A stretch of DNA of 64,000 nucleotides from Vombatus ursinus (GCF_900497805.2 NW_020953955.1:731919-795918); one strand, 5' to 3'. Positions 11,540 through 21,905 are shown, numbered from the stretch's first letter. Made by a program: numbers and translations. The notes: generated from the sequence alone by a model not told the origin.

Positions 11540-11840
11540 TAATAGTTACTTAATGCAGAGTCAAGTCAACAAGTAATTATTGAGGGCCTAGGCGCTATGT
11601 TAATTGCTAGGGATACAAAGAAAGGCCAAAAAAGAAAATCTTTTCCCTCAAGGAGCTCACAATCTAATGGGGGAGACATCATATAAAAAAATTGTGTACA
11701 AACAAGTTATATACAAGACAAATTAAGCTATTTCATAAGGAAGGCATTACCATTAAGAGGTACTGAGAAAGTCTTCAGAGCTGAGGTGAAAAGTAAAATA
11801 TCTTTTAAGAACTCCACAAAGTATTTTTATGCTTTAAGTT
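11540..11840 (+). repeat. Unnamed ancient repeat, 5' portion
   Basis: CTAGGGATACAAAGAAAGG, CAAGGAGCTCACAATCTAAT, then ACAAACAAGTTATATACAAG. Same family as the fragments at 5123, 12865, 24430 and 52650. Confidence 0.6.
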
Positions 11841-12166
11841 TCAACCTCCTGGGTTTCAGTATTTCTGGGGGAGTGTAATAGGAATTATGGGTATCATGCT
11901 GTAATTCTAGATCAATGTGTGTGTTTGAGTCTTGTATTTCGAGCATTCCTTTTGTGATGAAGTAAGTAATTGTCCTATACCTGTTCTACTTTGTACGAAG
12001 TTCATTCCTTTTGGGGACATCCTAGACTTAAACCGAACAAGTTTCATTTTAAAGACTGTCTCCAGAATTCTACTTTAGGATAAGGATGTAAATGAATCCC
12101 AGTACGCACCGTTTCTTTCCTGCCTTTGCTCACACTATTTCTTGTGCCTGAAAATGCCCCAAATGA
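11841..12166. other. Unassigned intergenic DNA
   Basis: Nothing recognised. Confidence 0.4.
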
Positions 12167-12309
12167 GGGGCAGCTAGGTGGTGCAGTGGATAGAACACCA
12201 GCCCTGAGGTCAGGAGGATCTGAGTTCAAATCCAACCTCAGACCAAACACTTGACACTTACTAGCTGTGTGACCCTGGGCAAGTCACTTAACCCCGGTTG
12301 CCTTTAAAA
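12167..12309 (+). repeat. WSINE1 SINE, plus strand
   Basis: GGGGCAGCTAGGTGGTGCAG start and CCCCGGTTGCC end. A perfect target duplication AAAATGCCCCAAAT lies at 12151-12164 and 12310-12323. It carries the ACCAAAC variant. Confidence 0.92.
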
Positions 12310-12419
12310 AAAATGCCCCAAATATGCACATGGCCCATTCATCTCCATTTTTTGAATACACACCCACCCCCACATATACATATGTGCGTGTGTGCGCCCG
12401 TGAGTCGAGTGCACACGCA

Positions 12420-12860
12420 TGTATCTGTCCTTCAAGATGCAGCTCCAGTGTCACCTCCTTCTTAAAGTTTGTGCTGATTTCCACTCCTACCCTCATCTTC
12501 TTTGGAGCTAATCTAATCATAGAACCTGAGTTGGAAGGGACCTCAGGGTCCACCAAGTCCAATCCAAACTGTCATCCGTCTACCTTTGGCTTGAAAATCT
12601 CATTAGGCAGCCTGTTTTGTTTTTGGATAACTGTGTTAGGAAGTTTTCTGTAGCCAAACCTAAATAGGACTCTTTGTAACTCCTGCCCATTGCTTCCAGT
12701 TCTGTGCTCTGAGACGGAGCAGAACATGTCTAGTCCTTCTTTCGTAAGTACCCTTCAGATACTTAAAGACAGCTCTCATGGCCCATACTCTCCACTCCTC
12801 CCTTCCCCTCCACCCATGCCAAGTTTTCTTTTCTTCTGGCTAATCATCCCCAATTCCTTC
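12420..12860 (-). repeat. Short L2 piece, then CR1/L3 LINE 3' part (minus)
   Basis: 12420-12505 resembles L2 (TCCTTCAAGATGCAGCTCC). From about 12510 the sequence reads like the reverse complement of a CR1/L3 end: ATCATAGAACCTGAGTTGGA, GGGACCTCAGGG, then CTTGTAACTCCTGCCC-like text with AAGTACCCTTCAGATACTT. Confidence 0.6.
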
Positions 12861-13080
12861 AATCAATCAAAAGGCAATTAAGTGCCTACTATGTGTCAGA
12901 AGCGTACCAGGCACTGAGCATACAAAGACAAATACGGAACAGGCCCTGTTCTTAAGCTTACATTCTATCAGGAGAGAAAAATATGTGCACATATAAGTAT
13001 TTACAATGTACATGTAGTAAGGGAATTTCACCTGTAGGAATAAATAAGGGGAGTGAGACAGAGGAATCCAGGAGAGCACA
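12861..13080 (+). repeat. Unnamed ancient repeat, 5' portion
   Basis: AATCAATCAAAAGGCAATTA, GTGCCTACTATGTGTCAG, ACCAGGCACTGAGCATAC. Same family as 11540-11840. Confidence 0.6.
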
Positions 13081-13122
13081 TAGTAAGCCTCTCCTTCCAG
13101 GCTTCTGGTTCACTAATTTCTT

Positions 13123-13206
13123 TTGATTGATTGGAGATCATATTCAATGGGCCAAGATGGTACTACCTTATTAGCGAGCCATCATAGATGGTACCTACCC
13201 TTCCCT
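13123..13206. repeat. Short repeat shared in inverted form with 15421-15496
   Basis: Contains TTGATTGATTGGAGATCA, AATGGGCCAAGATGGTACTA and GCCATCATAGATGGTACCTA. The reverse complement of 15421-15496 follows the same order closely. Confidence 0.6.
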
Positions 13207-13560
13207 TGCTTCAGGTTATTAATCACTCTCTATGTATTACTTGTATTTATCACCTCAAGCTGGCTGGTGAACCAAAATCTACTGTAGGATGACCCCAGGC
13301 TTAGGGTGTTCCAGTAAAGAAATCATTATTGCACTGCCTCACTATTCTGCTGCCTCAAGCTAGGTCCAGGACATATCTTTTCTTTTCTACATATTGGCCA
13401 ACCCTCCAATCTCTACCAATACAGCTCACATCAAACACAAAACAGAATTAGCATGATCATTTCATTTATCTAGTAGTGGGATATTCAATAGTAAAAAAGG
13501 GATGGGTGGAAAAGACAGGAATATCAGCTAGCATTAGTCCCTTGGAGGGCTAAAGGACTC
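13207..13560. other. Unassigned intergenic DNA
   Basis: Nothing recognised. Confidence 0.4.
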
Positions 13561-13905
13561 AAAAATAACTAGATTATAAACCCAGGACGGTGGTGGTACC
13601 TTCAATGGAAGTGGGGCATTTGGAAAGAGCATTTGGTTCAGAGGGAAAGACTGAAGAAATTTTCATTTTTGGACATGTTGACTTTGAGATACCCAGGACA
13701 TATCCGGTTTGAAATAAACAAAAGGCGGTTGGTAATAAAGGACTGAAGCTCTGGGGAGAGATGGGCTGGATATGTAGTTCTATGAGTCACTTGTATAAAG
13801 ACAATAATTAAAACCATGAGAGCTGAGAGAAAGAAAGAGGGAGGCCCAAGACAGAGCCTTGGGGAACACCCACAGTTAGCTGGATATGGATGAGGAGCTG
13901 GCAAA
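13561..13905 (+). repeat. Unnamed ancient repeat, 3' portion
   Basis: TTTGGACATGTTGACTTTGA, GATACCCAGGACATATCC, GGCCCAAGACAGAGCCTTGG and GGGAACACCCAC. This phrase order belongs to the distal half of the same unnamed family. Class unknown. Confidence 0.5.
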
Positions 13906-13984
13906 GGAGAATGAGGGGTGGTTTAAACACAGAAGAACAAGGATCCCCGAGATTCTCCATTTCCCTTCTCTGTTCATTTTCACC

Positions 13985-14105
13985 AGATGTCACTCATGCC
14001 TGGAGTTCTCCCACTCCTCATCTTTCCCTACCTTTCTTTGTTTCCCCAGAGCTAAGCACAGTACCTGGCACATGGTAGGCCCTTAATAAATATTTGTTGA
14101 CCGAC
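13985..14105 (+). repeat. L2 LINE 3' end
   Basis: AGCTAAGCACAGTACCTGGC followed by CCCTTAATAAATATTTGTTG, the L2 terminal sequence. Confidence 0.7.
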
Positions 14106-14201
14106 TGGCTGTCTTCCTAATTGCTCTTCCTTTGGCTTTTTTCCTTAAGCAAAGATCTTACCATGTCCTTGCCTACTCATCATAAACTCTAGTGGCTCCT
14201 T

Positions 14202-14354
14202 TTTTTTCCCTGCTTTTTGGTGAGGGGATTGGGGATAAGTGACTTGCCCAAGGTCACACAGCTAGTAAGTGTTAAGTGTCTGAGGCTGGATTTGAACTCA
14301 GGTCCTCCTGACTCCAAGACCAGAGCTCTATTCACTGTGCCACCTAGCTGCCCC
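14202..14354 (-). repeat. WSINE1 SINE, minus, inside L2
   Basis: Starts T-rich, GGTGAGGGGATTGGGGATAA, and ends CCACCTAGCTGCCCC. A perfect 12-bp target duplication TAGTGGCTCCTT lies at 14190-14201 and 14356-14367. Confidence 0.95.
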
Positions 14355-14496
14355 TTAGTGGCTCCTTATTGCTCTAAGATTAAATATTAGCTCCTCTATC
14401 TTTTAATACCTTCACAACCTGGTCCTAACCTATCTTTCCTTCCTCCTTATACACTCCCGTCCTTATACTCTACAATCTAATAAAAGTGGCATTCCT

Positions 14497-14640
14497 GGGG
14501 CAGCTGATGGTGCAGTGGGTAGAACACTGGCCCTGGAGTCAGGAGGACCTGAGTTCAAATCCAGCCTCAGACACTTAATACTTGCTAGCTGTGTGACTCT
14601 GGACAAGTCATTTAACCCCAATTGCCTCACCAAAAAAAAA
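14497..14640 (+). repeat. WSINE1 SINE, plus, inside the same L2
   Basis: GGGGCAGCTGATGGTGCAG start, CCCCAATTGCCTCACC end, poly-A. The flanking near-duplicate AAAAGTGGC(A/T)TTC lies at about 14482-14494 and 14641-14653. Confidence 0.93.
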
Positions 14641-15000
14641 AAAAGTGGCTTTCATTCTGTTTCTCCCATATAGCACTTTATCTCATTTCTCCTTGTCTTT
14701 CTGGTTTTCTGGTTTCCCCCCATGCTTGGAGTGTACTCGCTCTTCACCTCTGCCTCAGAAAATCCCTCTCTTTGTAAAGCATTTCTTGAGACTCAGCCTG
14801 CGTGCCCAACTGCTGGTGTCCTCCCTCTCTAATTACACTGTTTATTTTTTCTACTATATAGTTCTCTATGTATGCATCTCACCCTACAGACTAGGAACTT
14901 GAGAGTTGGAATTATCTTTGTTTCTGTGTCCATAGCACTTGGCAAGTGCTTGCTTGGTACATAGTAAGTGCTTAATAAATTTTTATTGATTATTTGGGAA

Positions 15001-15231
15001 GGGAAGGAGGGTAAGGTAATGAGGGATGGAGAGGTTGGAGATCCCTGTGGGGATGAAGGTTGTTAGCATCCATATTCCTCCTGCTCTTCTAGATAACTTT
15101 TACCTTTTAATTGAGTTTTTAAAATTTTAGCTATCAGCCAGGTATATGCCCTGAGAACAATTAACTAAAACATCTTAAAAGTGATGGCCACTGATGATAT
15201 AGGCAACCTTACACTTCTATAATTTATCCTT
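15001..15231. other. Unassigned short spacer
   Basis: Nothing recognised. Confidence 0.4.
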
Positions 15232-15401
15232 GGGGCAGCTAGGTGGCTCAGTGGGTAGAGCTCTGGCCTTGGAGTCAGGAAGACCTGAGTTCAAATCCGG
15301 CCTCAGACACTTGACGCTTACTAGTTGTGTAACCCTGGGCAAGTCACTTAACCCCAATTGCCTCACCAAATAAAAGCCAAAATATATATATATATATAAA
15401 A
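15232..15401 (+). repeat. WSINE1 SINE, plus, with (TA)n in its tail
   Basis: GGGGCAGCTAGGTGGCTCAG start, CCCCAATTGCCTCACCAAAT end, and a run of about nine TA units at 15383-15400. AATTTATC occurs on both flanks as the probable target duplication. Confidence 0.9.
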
Positions 15402-15420
15402 TTTATCTTTCCTTGAACAA

Positions 15421-15620
15421 AAGGGAAGAGTAGGTACTATGATGGTTCATTAATCAAGTAATACCATCTTGGCCCATTAAATTTGACCTCCAATCAATCA
15501 ACCAGCTTTATTAAGGGCATAGTATGTGCCAGGCACTGGGGTAGGCTTGGGGATATAAAGATAAAGAAACTGCCCCTGCTCTAAAGGCACACATGAAATA
15601 TTCTACCAGCTATATTTCAC
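15421..15620 (+). repeat. Inverted match to 13.1 kb, then unnamed ancient repeat
   Basis: 15421-15496 is the reverse-complement partner of 13123-13206. From 15490 the unnamed family starts (AATCAATCAACCAGCTTTAT, GTATGTGCCAGGCACTGGGG). Confidence 0.55.
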
Positions 15621-16014
15621 TTGGGTAGATGGGAAAGACATCAAGAAATATTGAGGTGGAATAGAAGCTCGCTTTGGCTCACCTCAGTTCAAAAGGTGGC
15701 CAGGTCACCTGTTCAGGATGGGTAGGGTGATAAAGAGAACCAGGTACTTATGAAGTATGATTTTTGAATTGGAGATTGCCCAGTTGTTCTTTTACTGCCT
15801 ATTTCTGGGTTTTTCTCATCTGAGTGCTTGTTGACCTCTTCCTTTTTCACCATGTTGTTTCCAGCTGTCCTTAGGACAATAGTTCTTCATTCTGAAGATG
15901 AAGCACTACTGAAGAATTTTTAAAAACCCAGCAATTTTGATTAAATGAACCGTTCATCTATACAACAAACACCTCAAGGAGTCAAAAATGGTAGTACAGG
16001 CATCCTCTGCGGCT
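15621..16014. other. Unassigned intergenic DNA
   Basis: No gene seen. GTTGTTTCCAGCTGTCC... near 15855 faintly recalls the RTE-type tail seen better at 16125. Confidence 0.35.
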
Positions 16015-16920
16015 CAGGCAGTCATCCTTCCTTTTCTCAACTAACTATCCATCTTCCACATAACTGCCAGAGTGATTTTCCTCAAGTGTAGGTCTGACCA
16101 TATTCCTCACCTACTTGATAAACTTCAGGTTATTGTTATTTGTCCTTCGTTCTTGAAGAGAACCATGACGTCAGGTAAAGGGTTACCTGTTACTTCAAAG
16201 ATGAAATACATGCTCCTATGTTTGACTTTTAAAATTCTTACCTTGACTCCAACCTATCTTTTATGGCTCATTATATATTATTTCCCTTCCTTCACTTTGT
16301 AGTCCAGCCAAACTAGCTTTCCCTCTGATGCTCACACATAAAATTCCATCTGTCCTCCATGCTTAGAATGCACTTCCTCACCTCTACCTCACAAAATCCT
16401 TTTCTTCCTTCAAGCACCACCTTCTATGTGCAGCCCATCTTGTTCTCCTGAGTTGCTGGTGCCTTTCTTCCCTTTAGTTGTTGTTGATTCGTTTCAGTCG
16501 TGTCTGACTCTTTGTGATCCCATTTGAGGTTTTCTTGGCAAAGGTACTGGAGTGGTTTGTCATTTCCTTCTCCATATCATTTGACAGATGAGAAACTGAG
16601 GCAAAGAGGGTAAAGTGACTTTCCTAGGGTCACATAGCTAGTAAGTGTCTGAGGCCAGATGTGAACTCAGGAAGCTGAGTCTACCTGACTCCAGATCTGG
16701 CAACTGTCTCCACTGAACCACCTAGCTGCCCTACTCTCCCTCCCTAACTACCTTGAATTGAAAGATTTTGCATTTATTCGGTATGTAGTTTTATATGTAC
16801 ATGTTGTCTCTCTGGTTGAAATGTAAACTCCTTAAAGGCAGAGTTGTTTTTGTTTTTATTTTTTGTCTTTGTAGCCCCAGTACCTAGGCAGGTAGCACAC
16901 ACTTTAAAAAATAATACTTG
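16015..16920 (+). repeat. L2 LINE 3' part with nested RTE-like tail and MAR1
   Basis: L2 text includes TAACTGCCAGAGTGATTTTC, AGTCCAGCCAAACTAGC and the end GCCCCAGTACCTAGGC. A short reverse-strand tail (ATTGTTATTTGTCCTTCG, TTGAAGAGAACCATGACG; about 16125-16175) and a MAR1 (16476-16733) interrupt it. Confidence 0.65.
16476..16733 (-). repeat. MAR1 SINE, minus strand
   Basis: AGTTGTTGTTGATTCG tail, GTCGTGTCTGACTCTTTG, TTTCTTGGCAAAGGTACTGG, CATTTCCTTCTCC, ACAGATGAGAAACTGAGGC, then CACCTAGCTGCCC. Confidence 0.88.
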
Positions 16921-16929
16921 TTGATTGAT

Positions 16930-17112
16930 TGAAGGGACCTCAGAGTTTGAACCCCGTTCATTTTACAGATGAAGAAACTGAGGCCCAGAAAGGAGAGGAG
17001 CCTTACCCAAGGTTACACAGTAGTATAGTTAGTAGATGACTGAGCCTGGGTCCCAACTCAGCTCTTTTGATTTCCAATTTAGCACTGCTTCTACCATACC
17101 CAGCTGCCCTCC
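16930..17112 (-). repeat. MIR-type SINE, minus strand
   Basis: GAAGGGACCTCAGAGTTTG, ATTTTACAGATGAAGAAACT, AGGTTACACAGTAG and a CCCAGCTGCC end. Confidence 0.65.
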
Positions 17113-17537
17113 TTTTGTGATGGTTCTTAAGCTGTTCAACATTCACAGTGTGATGTCTGCTACATTAAATGCATTCATTTCCCTCGCCAGCTACCCTCCC
17201 TGCCACTCTATGATCTGCCTTGTCTTCAAAACTTCAGTTACTCAGTGCAAAGAAGGAACAGGTTAGGCAGGGACCAACTTCTCAGGAACTGTAATAGGGG
17301 TTTTTGTTAGCACTGACATTTTTTATGAAATTGATTGCACTATTTTTGAACCAGTGATCTATGATTTTTTTTTTTCATTCGAGATACAGAAGATTCTAGA
17401 GGTCTTTCCATTTTCATTGTTATAGGTACTGGGTATATTTTTTCTTGTCTCTACTTTTTTTGCTCTGTATCATTTCACGTAAATTTATTTTTACTGTGCT
17501 ATAATAAAGAAGCTTATATTCCAGTGGGGTCAGCTAA
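17113..17537. other. Unassigned intergenic DNA
   Basis: T-rich, with no gene or repeat recognised. Confidence 0.4.
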
Positions 17538-17790
17538 TGAGAAGCAGTAAAGTATAGTGAATAGAGAACTGAATTTGTATTGAAGAAGGCCTGGATTCAA
17601 ATTCAGCCTCAGACATTCACCAGCTCCACGTTCCTGGACAAGTCACTTAATCTCTCTAATCCCGTTTCCTCATCTGTATAATGGGGATAATAATAGCACC
17701 CAATTTAGGTGCTCTTATTTAGGTTTGTTGGGAGGCTTCAATGAGAAAATGTATGCAAAATGCTTTATAAACCTTGGCACACACTTCAGA
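17538..17790 (+). repeat. MIR SINE, plus strand
   Basis: AGTATAGTGAATAGAGAACT, CTGGATTCAAATTCAGCC, GTCACTTAATCTCTC, TTTCCTCATCTGTATAATGG and CAAAATGCTTTATAAACC. Confidence 0.8.
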
Positions 17791-19099
17791 AGTGGATGCC
17801 AACGCAGAGTTTTCTTCCAGGTGTGATTTTGGGGGCTGCATTATCATTTCCCATACAAGTAACTGAGAACATGAGGCTCTGTCTCAGGGCACGTAGGCAT
17901 CTTGTGCATTGTATCTTCTTTTCTGCATAACATCGTCATCTCACTCCCTGGCAACCATTTAGAGGGCATCCTAGTTTGGAAACAAAGAAGGCTTCTAAAG
18001 AGAGGCAGTTTCAGCCATTCAGAGTGGTTTCTTGTCTAAATCCTCCACTTTAACCAGAAGCCATTTAGTTAAATGCTCCAAAACCCTGCAGGGCTAAGGG
18101 TCAACTGACTGAGAAGATACCTGAGCCTGAAATAAACCCAAGGGCAGTTATTGATTCTGACCATCCCTTAGGGAGGGAGGCTAGACTTGTGCTTTCATTG
18201 ATATTGGGGATTCCCAGATGAGGAGACTCCTTTTGCAACCTCTGATCTTCTCTGCGATTTACAGTCTCAAAGAATTAACTGCAAAGGGCATTGAGAGGTT
18301 AACAGACTTACCCAGGGTCTCAGCTAGTGTGTGTCAGGTAGAATTTGAACCCATCATTTCCTTGCTGTCTGAGACCAGCTGTCCATCAAATATTTCTTAC
18401 CATCACTTCTTACTATAATTATCAGATACCTCTTTTTCTCCTAGTACATGCCAATCAGGGGGAATTGTAGCCTCTCTCTTACAATGTCAAAGGTTTAGCT
18501 ACTTCTCAGAGAAAACTGAGGGGCAGTGTGTGAGCACGTGCCAACATAGTATACATAAAATGTTTTTGGCCATGGGTCAGGTCCTGCTTGAGTTCAAGGT
18601 TCTAGTTCTTTGATGACAGCAGAAGACCTTGAAGTGAGAATTGGTGGTTAGAACACTCTAATTGCCTCTTTCAGCTTTTGTCACTCAGGGCAAGGTGCCG
18701 GAGACCTGGTGATCTAGGTCAACTCCCTGATGGGTCAGTGAACTGTCAGTCTGGGGTGTTTAGGGTCAATCTCCTGTTGGGTCAGTGTGAGCTGCCGCTC
18801 ACCTCTAACTGAATACCAAATCACTTTTCCTGCAGATCTGTGGAGTGGATGAGTCAGTATGACTTCTCTACATGGCTATAAAACACCCTCAAACACAATT
18901 CCTGTTTGGGAAAGGGCTGCCTGGCTTTTGTTGACTTGTGTTTAAGTTATGGAGACTTCTCTGGGTATGTCCCAATGGGAGGGGGTTGGGACAAATAGGA
19001 CTTAATTGGTGCAGAGCAGCTGATCACCCTGGATTTACAAAGCCATAAACTTGGACACAGACACATAGGCAGACAAGCAGGACAGGGTGTCACTTCTTT
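17791..19099. other. Unassigned DNA with one degraded MIR-like patch
   Basis: 18200-18420 has the MIR-type order (CAGATGAGGAGACTCC ... GTTAACAGACTTACCCAGGG ... GAATTTGAACCC). The rest shows no repeat, exon or long frame that I recognise. Confidence 0.4.
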
Positions 19100-19260
19100 T
19101 TAAAAATTAATTTTTATTGTTATCTTTTATGTGACATCATCTTTATTTTTGAATTTTTGCCTACCCCCCCAACTCCTTTCCTATACAAGAAGCTATATAT
19201 TGTAATACAAAACAAAAAAGGGAGAGTAGAATAATGAAAAAAAAATTCAGCAAAACTAGC
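19100..19260 (-). repeat. Possible L1 3' region fragment, minus strand
   Basis: AATTAATTTTTATTGTTATC, CCTATACAAGAAGC and AATTCAGCAAAACTAGCCAA resemble the antisense L1 3' text seen at 38.6 and 41.6 kb. Weak. Confidence 0.4.
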
Positions 19261-19299
19261 CAACAAGTCTTTCAGCTGGCTGTCCACTATCTCTGTGTC

Positions 19300-19323
19300 T
19301 CATATCTCATCTCATCTCATCTC

Positions 19324-19390
<67 letters not shown>

Positions 19391-19398
19391 TCACACAC
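19300..19398. repeat. Compound microsatellite (TCTCA)n-(TC)n-(CA)n
   Basis: About five TCTCA units, then about ten TC, then over twenty CA, then CACTCACTCA. Short CT/CA reading frames across it are composition artefacts. Confidence 0.95.
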
Positions 19399-20164
19399 TT
19401 TTGCTTGCCTATCACATTACTGCTCTGTGAAAGACTTCCTTGTCCCGGCTTCCCATTTCAAAGATATATGTTTATATAATCAAATTGCTAGCTCTGAGGC
19501 CACATAAGCAGGAGGAGCTGCACTTACGTACAATACATGTTATACCTACCCTCCTTAACTCCCTCAATCAAGAATCCTAGCTACAATATTGCCAACCAGT
19601 GGTTTTCCAGCCTCTGCTTGAAAAAAGCCTACCGTGCCAAGATCTCCTCTCTCTTCATCATCCTGGTTGCCTTCTTCCAAATGGGCTCTCCTTCCCACCC
19701 CCTACCTTACACCTGAGGAAACTGAAATCCAGAGGAATCAACTGATTGACTTAAGGTCAGACTGACCACAGATGGGAAAAAGCAGAAGTGGTAGTCACAC
19801 CTAGGTTTCATGACTTTAAGTTCAGTGCCCTTCCCACTGTTTGGAATTTTTTCCCTTAAGATTTATTCTAACCTGTACACAAAATGTTGGAGAAGGATAA
19901 AAAGGGACACAATATCATTTCATTTGTGTCTTAAGCCTTCTTAGGTTGACTAAGTTGGCTGATCACCAAAGTTCAACCTACATCTCAGCAGGCATATCAG
20001 TCAGTCAAATATTTATTAAGTGCTTATTCCGTGCGAGGCACTGTGCTAAGCGCTGCAAGGTACATGGAAGCTTCCTTTTCACTCTCAGCCCAGCTACAAG
20101 GAAGCACTTTTATTATATTTAATTTTAAAGATGTATTGATACAATTTGTTTTTATACCACAGTT
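19399..20164. other. Mixed old-repeat fragments
   Basis: 19700-19845 is a minus-strand MIR-like patch (ACCTGAGGAAACTGAAATCC). 19985-20075 is the start of the unnamed family (ATATTTATTAAGTGCTTATT, GCACTGTGCTAAGCGCTG). The remainder is unassigned. Confidence 0.45.
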
Positions 20165-20420
20165 ATTTCTTGATAGGTGGTGTAGTGGATAGAGCACCAG
20201 GACATGGAGTCAGGAAGACTTGAGTTGAAATCCGGCCTCAGATATTTCCTAACTGTGTGACTCTGAGCAAGTCACTTAACTCTGCTTGCCTCAAAAAATT
20301 TTCTCTTCTGTAAAATGAGCTCAAGAAGGAAATAGCAAACCATTCTAGGATCTTTGCCAAGAGAACCCCAAATGGGATCACAAAGATTGACTGAAATGAC
20401 TCAACAACAATCACAATAAA
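20165..20420 (+). repeat. MAR1 SINE, plus strand
   Basis: GGTGGTGTAGTGGATAGAGC head, AATCCGGCCTCAGATATT, AATGAGCTCAAGAAGGAAAT, ATCTTTGCCAAGAGAACCCC and ACTCAACAACAATCAC tail. Confidence 0.88.
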
Positions 20421-20780
20421 GCCAACCAGATATGCAAGACCAATCAACATAGAGAGTGTCTAATAATGCGTGCAGTATTCCACGCCCATAGTCACCCACC
20501 TCTCTCTAGGGAGGAGGGAGGTGTTTTTCACCATTATAATCAATTAGGAAAGGCCTGTTAAAGAGAAAAGCCTCCATTCACTTTCTGTCCTTGAGCCAGG
20601 AAGGGCAGCTCAAGGATGCTGTCCTCCAACCCTAGCACAGACGAGTTTGTTTTTAACTTTCTCAAGTTGGAGCGTCATGTTGAAGTTTTATAATCATAGA
20701 TATTCAAAGCAATTCAAACAAAGTGGGTCAAAAAATACAGGAAGCATGGAAATGTGGAGACTGAGGACTTGGATTTCAGT
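20421..20780. other. Unassigned intergenic DNA
   Basis: Nothing firmly recognised. The beginning may be L1-related. Confidence 0.4.
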
Positions 20781-20932
20781 CTTTGTTTTGTTTTGTTTTT
20801 TGTTTTGTTTTGTTTGGAGAGTGACTTACTAGTTGTGTGTCAAGTGTCTGGTAAGTGTCAAGTATCTGAGGTCAAATTTGAACTCAGGTCCTCAAGGCTG
20901 GAGCTCCATCCACTTCGCCACCTAGCTGCCCA
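20781..20932 (-). repeat. WSINE1 SINE, minus, with (TTTTG)n tail
   Basis: Starts with TTTTG repeats, then GAGTGACTTACTAG, and ends CACCTAGCTGCCC. The middle is rearranged, with the GTCAAGTGTCTG / GTGTCAAGTATCTG motif doubled. It abuts arm B of the inverted duplication. Confidence 0.8.
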
Positions 20933-20934
20933 TG

Positions 20935-21350
20935 GCTTGCAATCTGAACTCTGCTTCTTCCTACCATTGTCGCTTCACTCTGTGCTTCAGTTTATGTATC
21001 TGTAAAATAAAAAGGTTAGACTGTACAATTTCTGTGGTTCCTTCCAACTTCAAATCTATGCTCTCACCTGATTTCCCAGTCAGGGTGAGAAAAGTCCTTG
21101 ATCTCCAGTTTTTGCTACCCCCCATAACTGATGCTTCATGAGTTTGAATAGCTTCCATTCACTCAACAAGAATTTATTTTATGTATTATATACTAGATAT
21201 TGTACTAAGCTCAAGGACAAGGGTATTGAACCCCTTTGGTAGTCAGTCTGGTGAAGCCTCTGGACCCCTTCTCAGAATAATATTTTTAAATGCATAATAT
21301 TAATTATATAGGATGATAAAGGAAATCAATTGTATTGATATACAGACAAT
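20935..21350 (-). repeat. Arm B of an inverted segmental duplication
   Basis: The reverse complement matches 6346-6815 block by block: the MIR-like end, TGGGAAATCAGGTGAGAGCA, GAAGCTATTCAAACTCATG, CCTTGTCCTTGAGCTTAGTA and the MITE-like core ATGCATTTAAAAATATTATT. Arm B keeps CTGAGAAGGGGTCC, which arm A lacks. Confidence 0.75.
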
Positions 21351-21363
21351 GATCTTTTTTCTA

Positions 21364-21905
21364 TCCTGATCACAGATGGGTCTGGAGAGTTGGGAGGAGA
21401 GAAGTGGGACATTTGTCCAGCTTGTTCTCAGTAATTACTGTTCACTGTTTGTCGTAGCTTCCAAGTAGGTAGTTTCCATCTTATATCCTTTTTCCATCTG
21501 TGTCCTTTTCTGCCATTTACTCCATCAGGTAGGATTCTCTCCCCTGGTCACAGATAGTTCTGGGAGGGTTGAAAGGAGAAAAGTGGGACTTTTGTCCAGT
21601 CTGTCCTCAGTAATTACTGTTCGCTGTTTAAAATTCCTTCTGAGAAGCTAGAATTTCTACCCAACATCCTTTTTCATCTATACCCTCTTCTGCAATTTGC
21701 ACCATTAGGTGGGATTCTCTCTCCTGGTCACAGATAGATCTAGGAGGGTTGAAAGGAGAGAAGTGGGGCATTTGTCCAGTCTGTACTCAGTTGACATCTC
21801 AGTAATTGCTATTTACTCTTTACAGTTCCTTCTGAGAGTTTCCACTCAACATCCTTGCCCATTTGTACCCTCTTCTACTATTTACCCCATTAGTTGTGTT
21901 TGAGG
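21364..21905. repeat. Tandem repeat, three copies of a unit of about 180 bp
   Basis: The landmark CACAGAT starts at 21371, 21549 and 21729, giving spacings of 178 and 180 bp. Each unit has, in order, a (GG/GA)TCACAGAT start, GAGAAGTGGGAC or a close variant, TTTGTCCAG, CAGTAATTACTGTT or a variant, and a CATCTTT/CATCC...CTTCTGC block. Unit 3 carries a small insertion (GTTGACATCT). It lies just beyond the 3' end of the olfactory receptor gene. I do not recognise a family. Confidence 0.85.

Larger units (their letters stand above)
14110..15000 (+). repeat. L2 LINE 3' part carrying two WSINE1 insertions
   Basis: L2 text runs AATTGCTCTTCCTTTGGC, AACTCTAGTGGCTCC / TTATTGCTCTAAGATTAAA, ACCTTCACAACCTGGTCC, then CCATGCTTGGAGTGTACTCG, and ends TAAGTGCTTAATAAATTTTT. 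Two SINEs in opposite orientation split it at 14202 and 14497. The L2 predates both. Confidence 0.8.

Noticed and set aside
12167-12309. tRNA gene-like A and B boxes in SINE heads
   Set aside because: The GGTTCAAATCC-type boxes belong to tRNA-derived SINEs; no copy folds into a complete tRNA gene by inspection.
19234-19507. Short frames encoding Ser-His-Thr repeats
   Set aside because: They are translations of the TC/CA microsatellite.
21364-21905. CRISPR-like array
   Set aside because: The units are about 180 bp with no short-repeat and spacer pattern, and the genome is mammalian.
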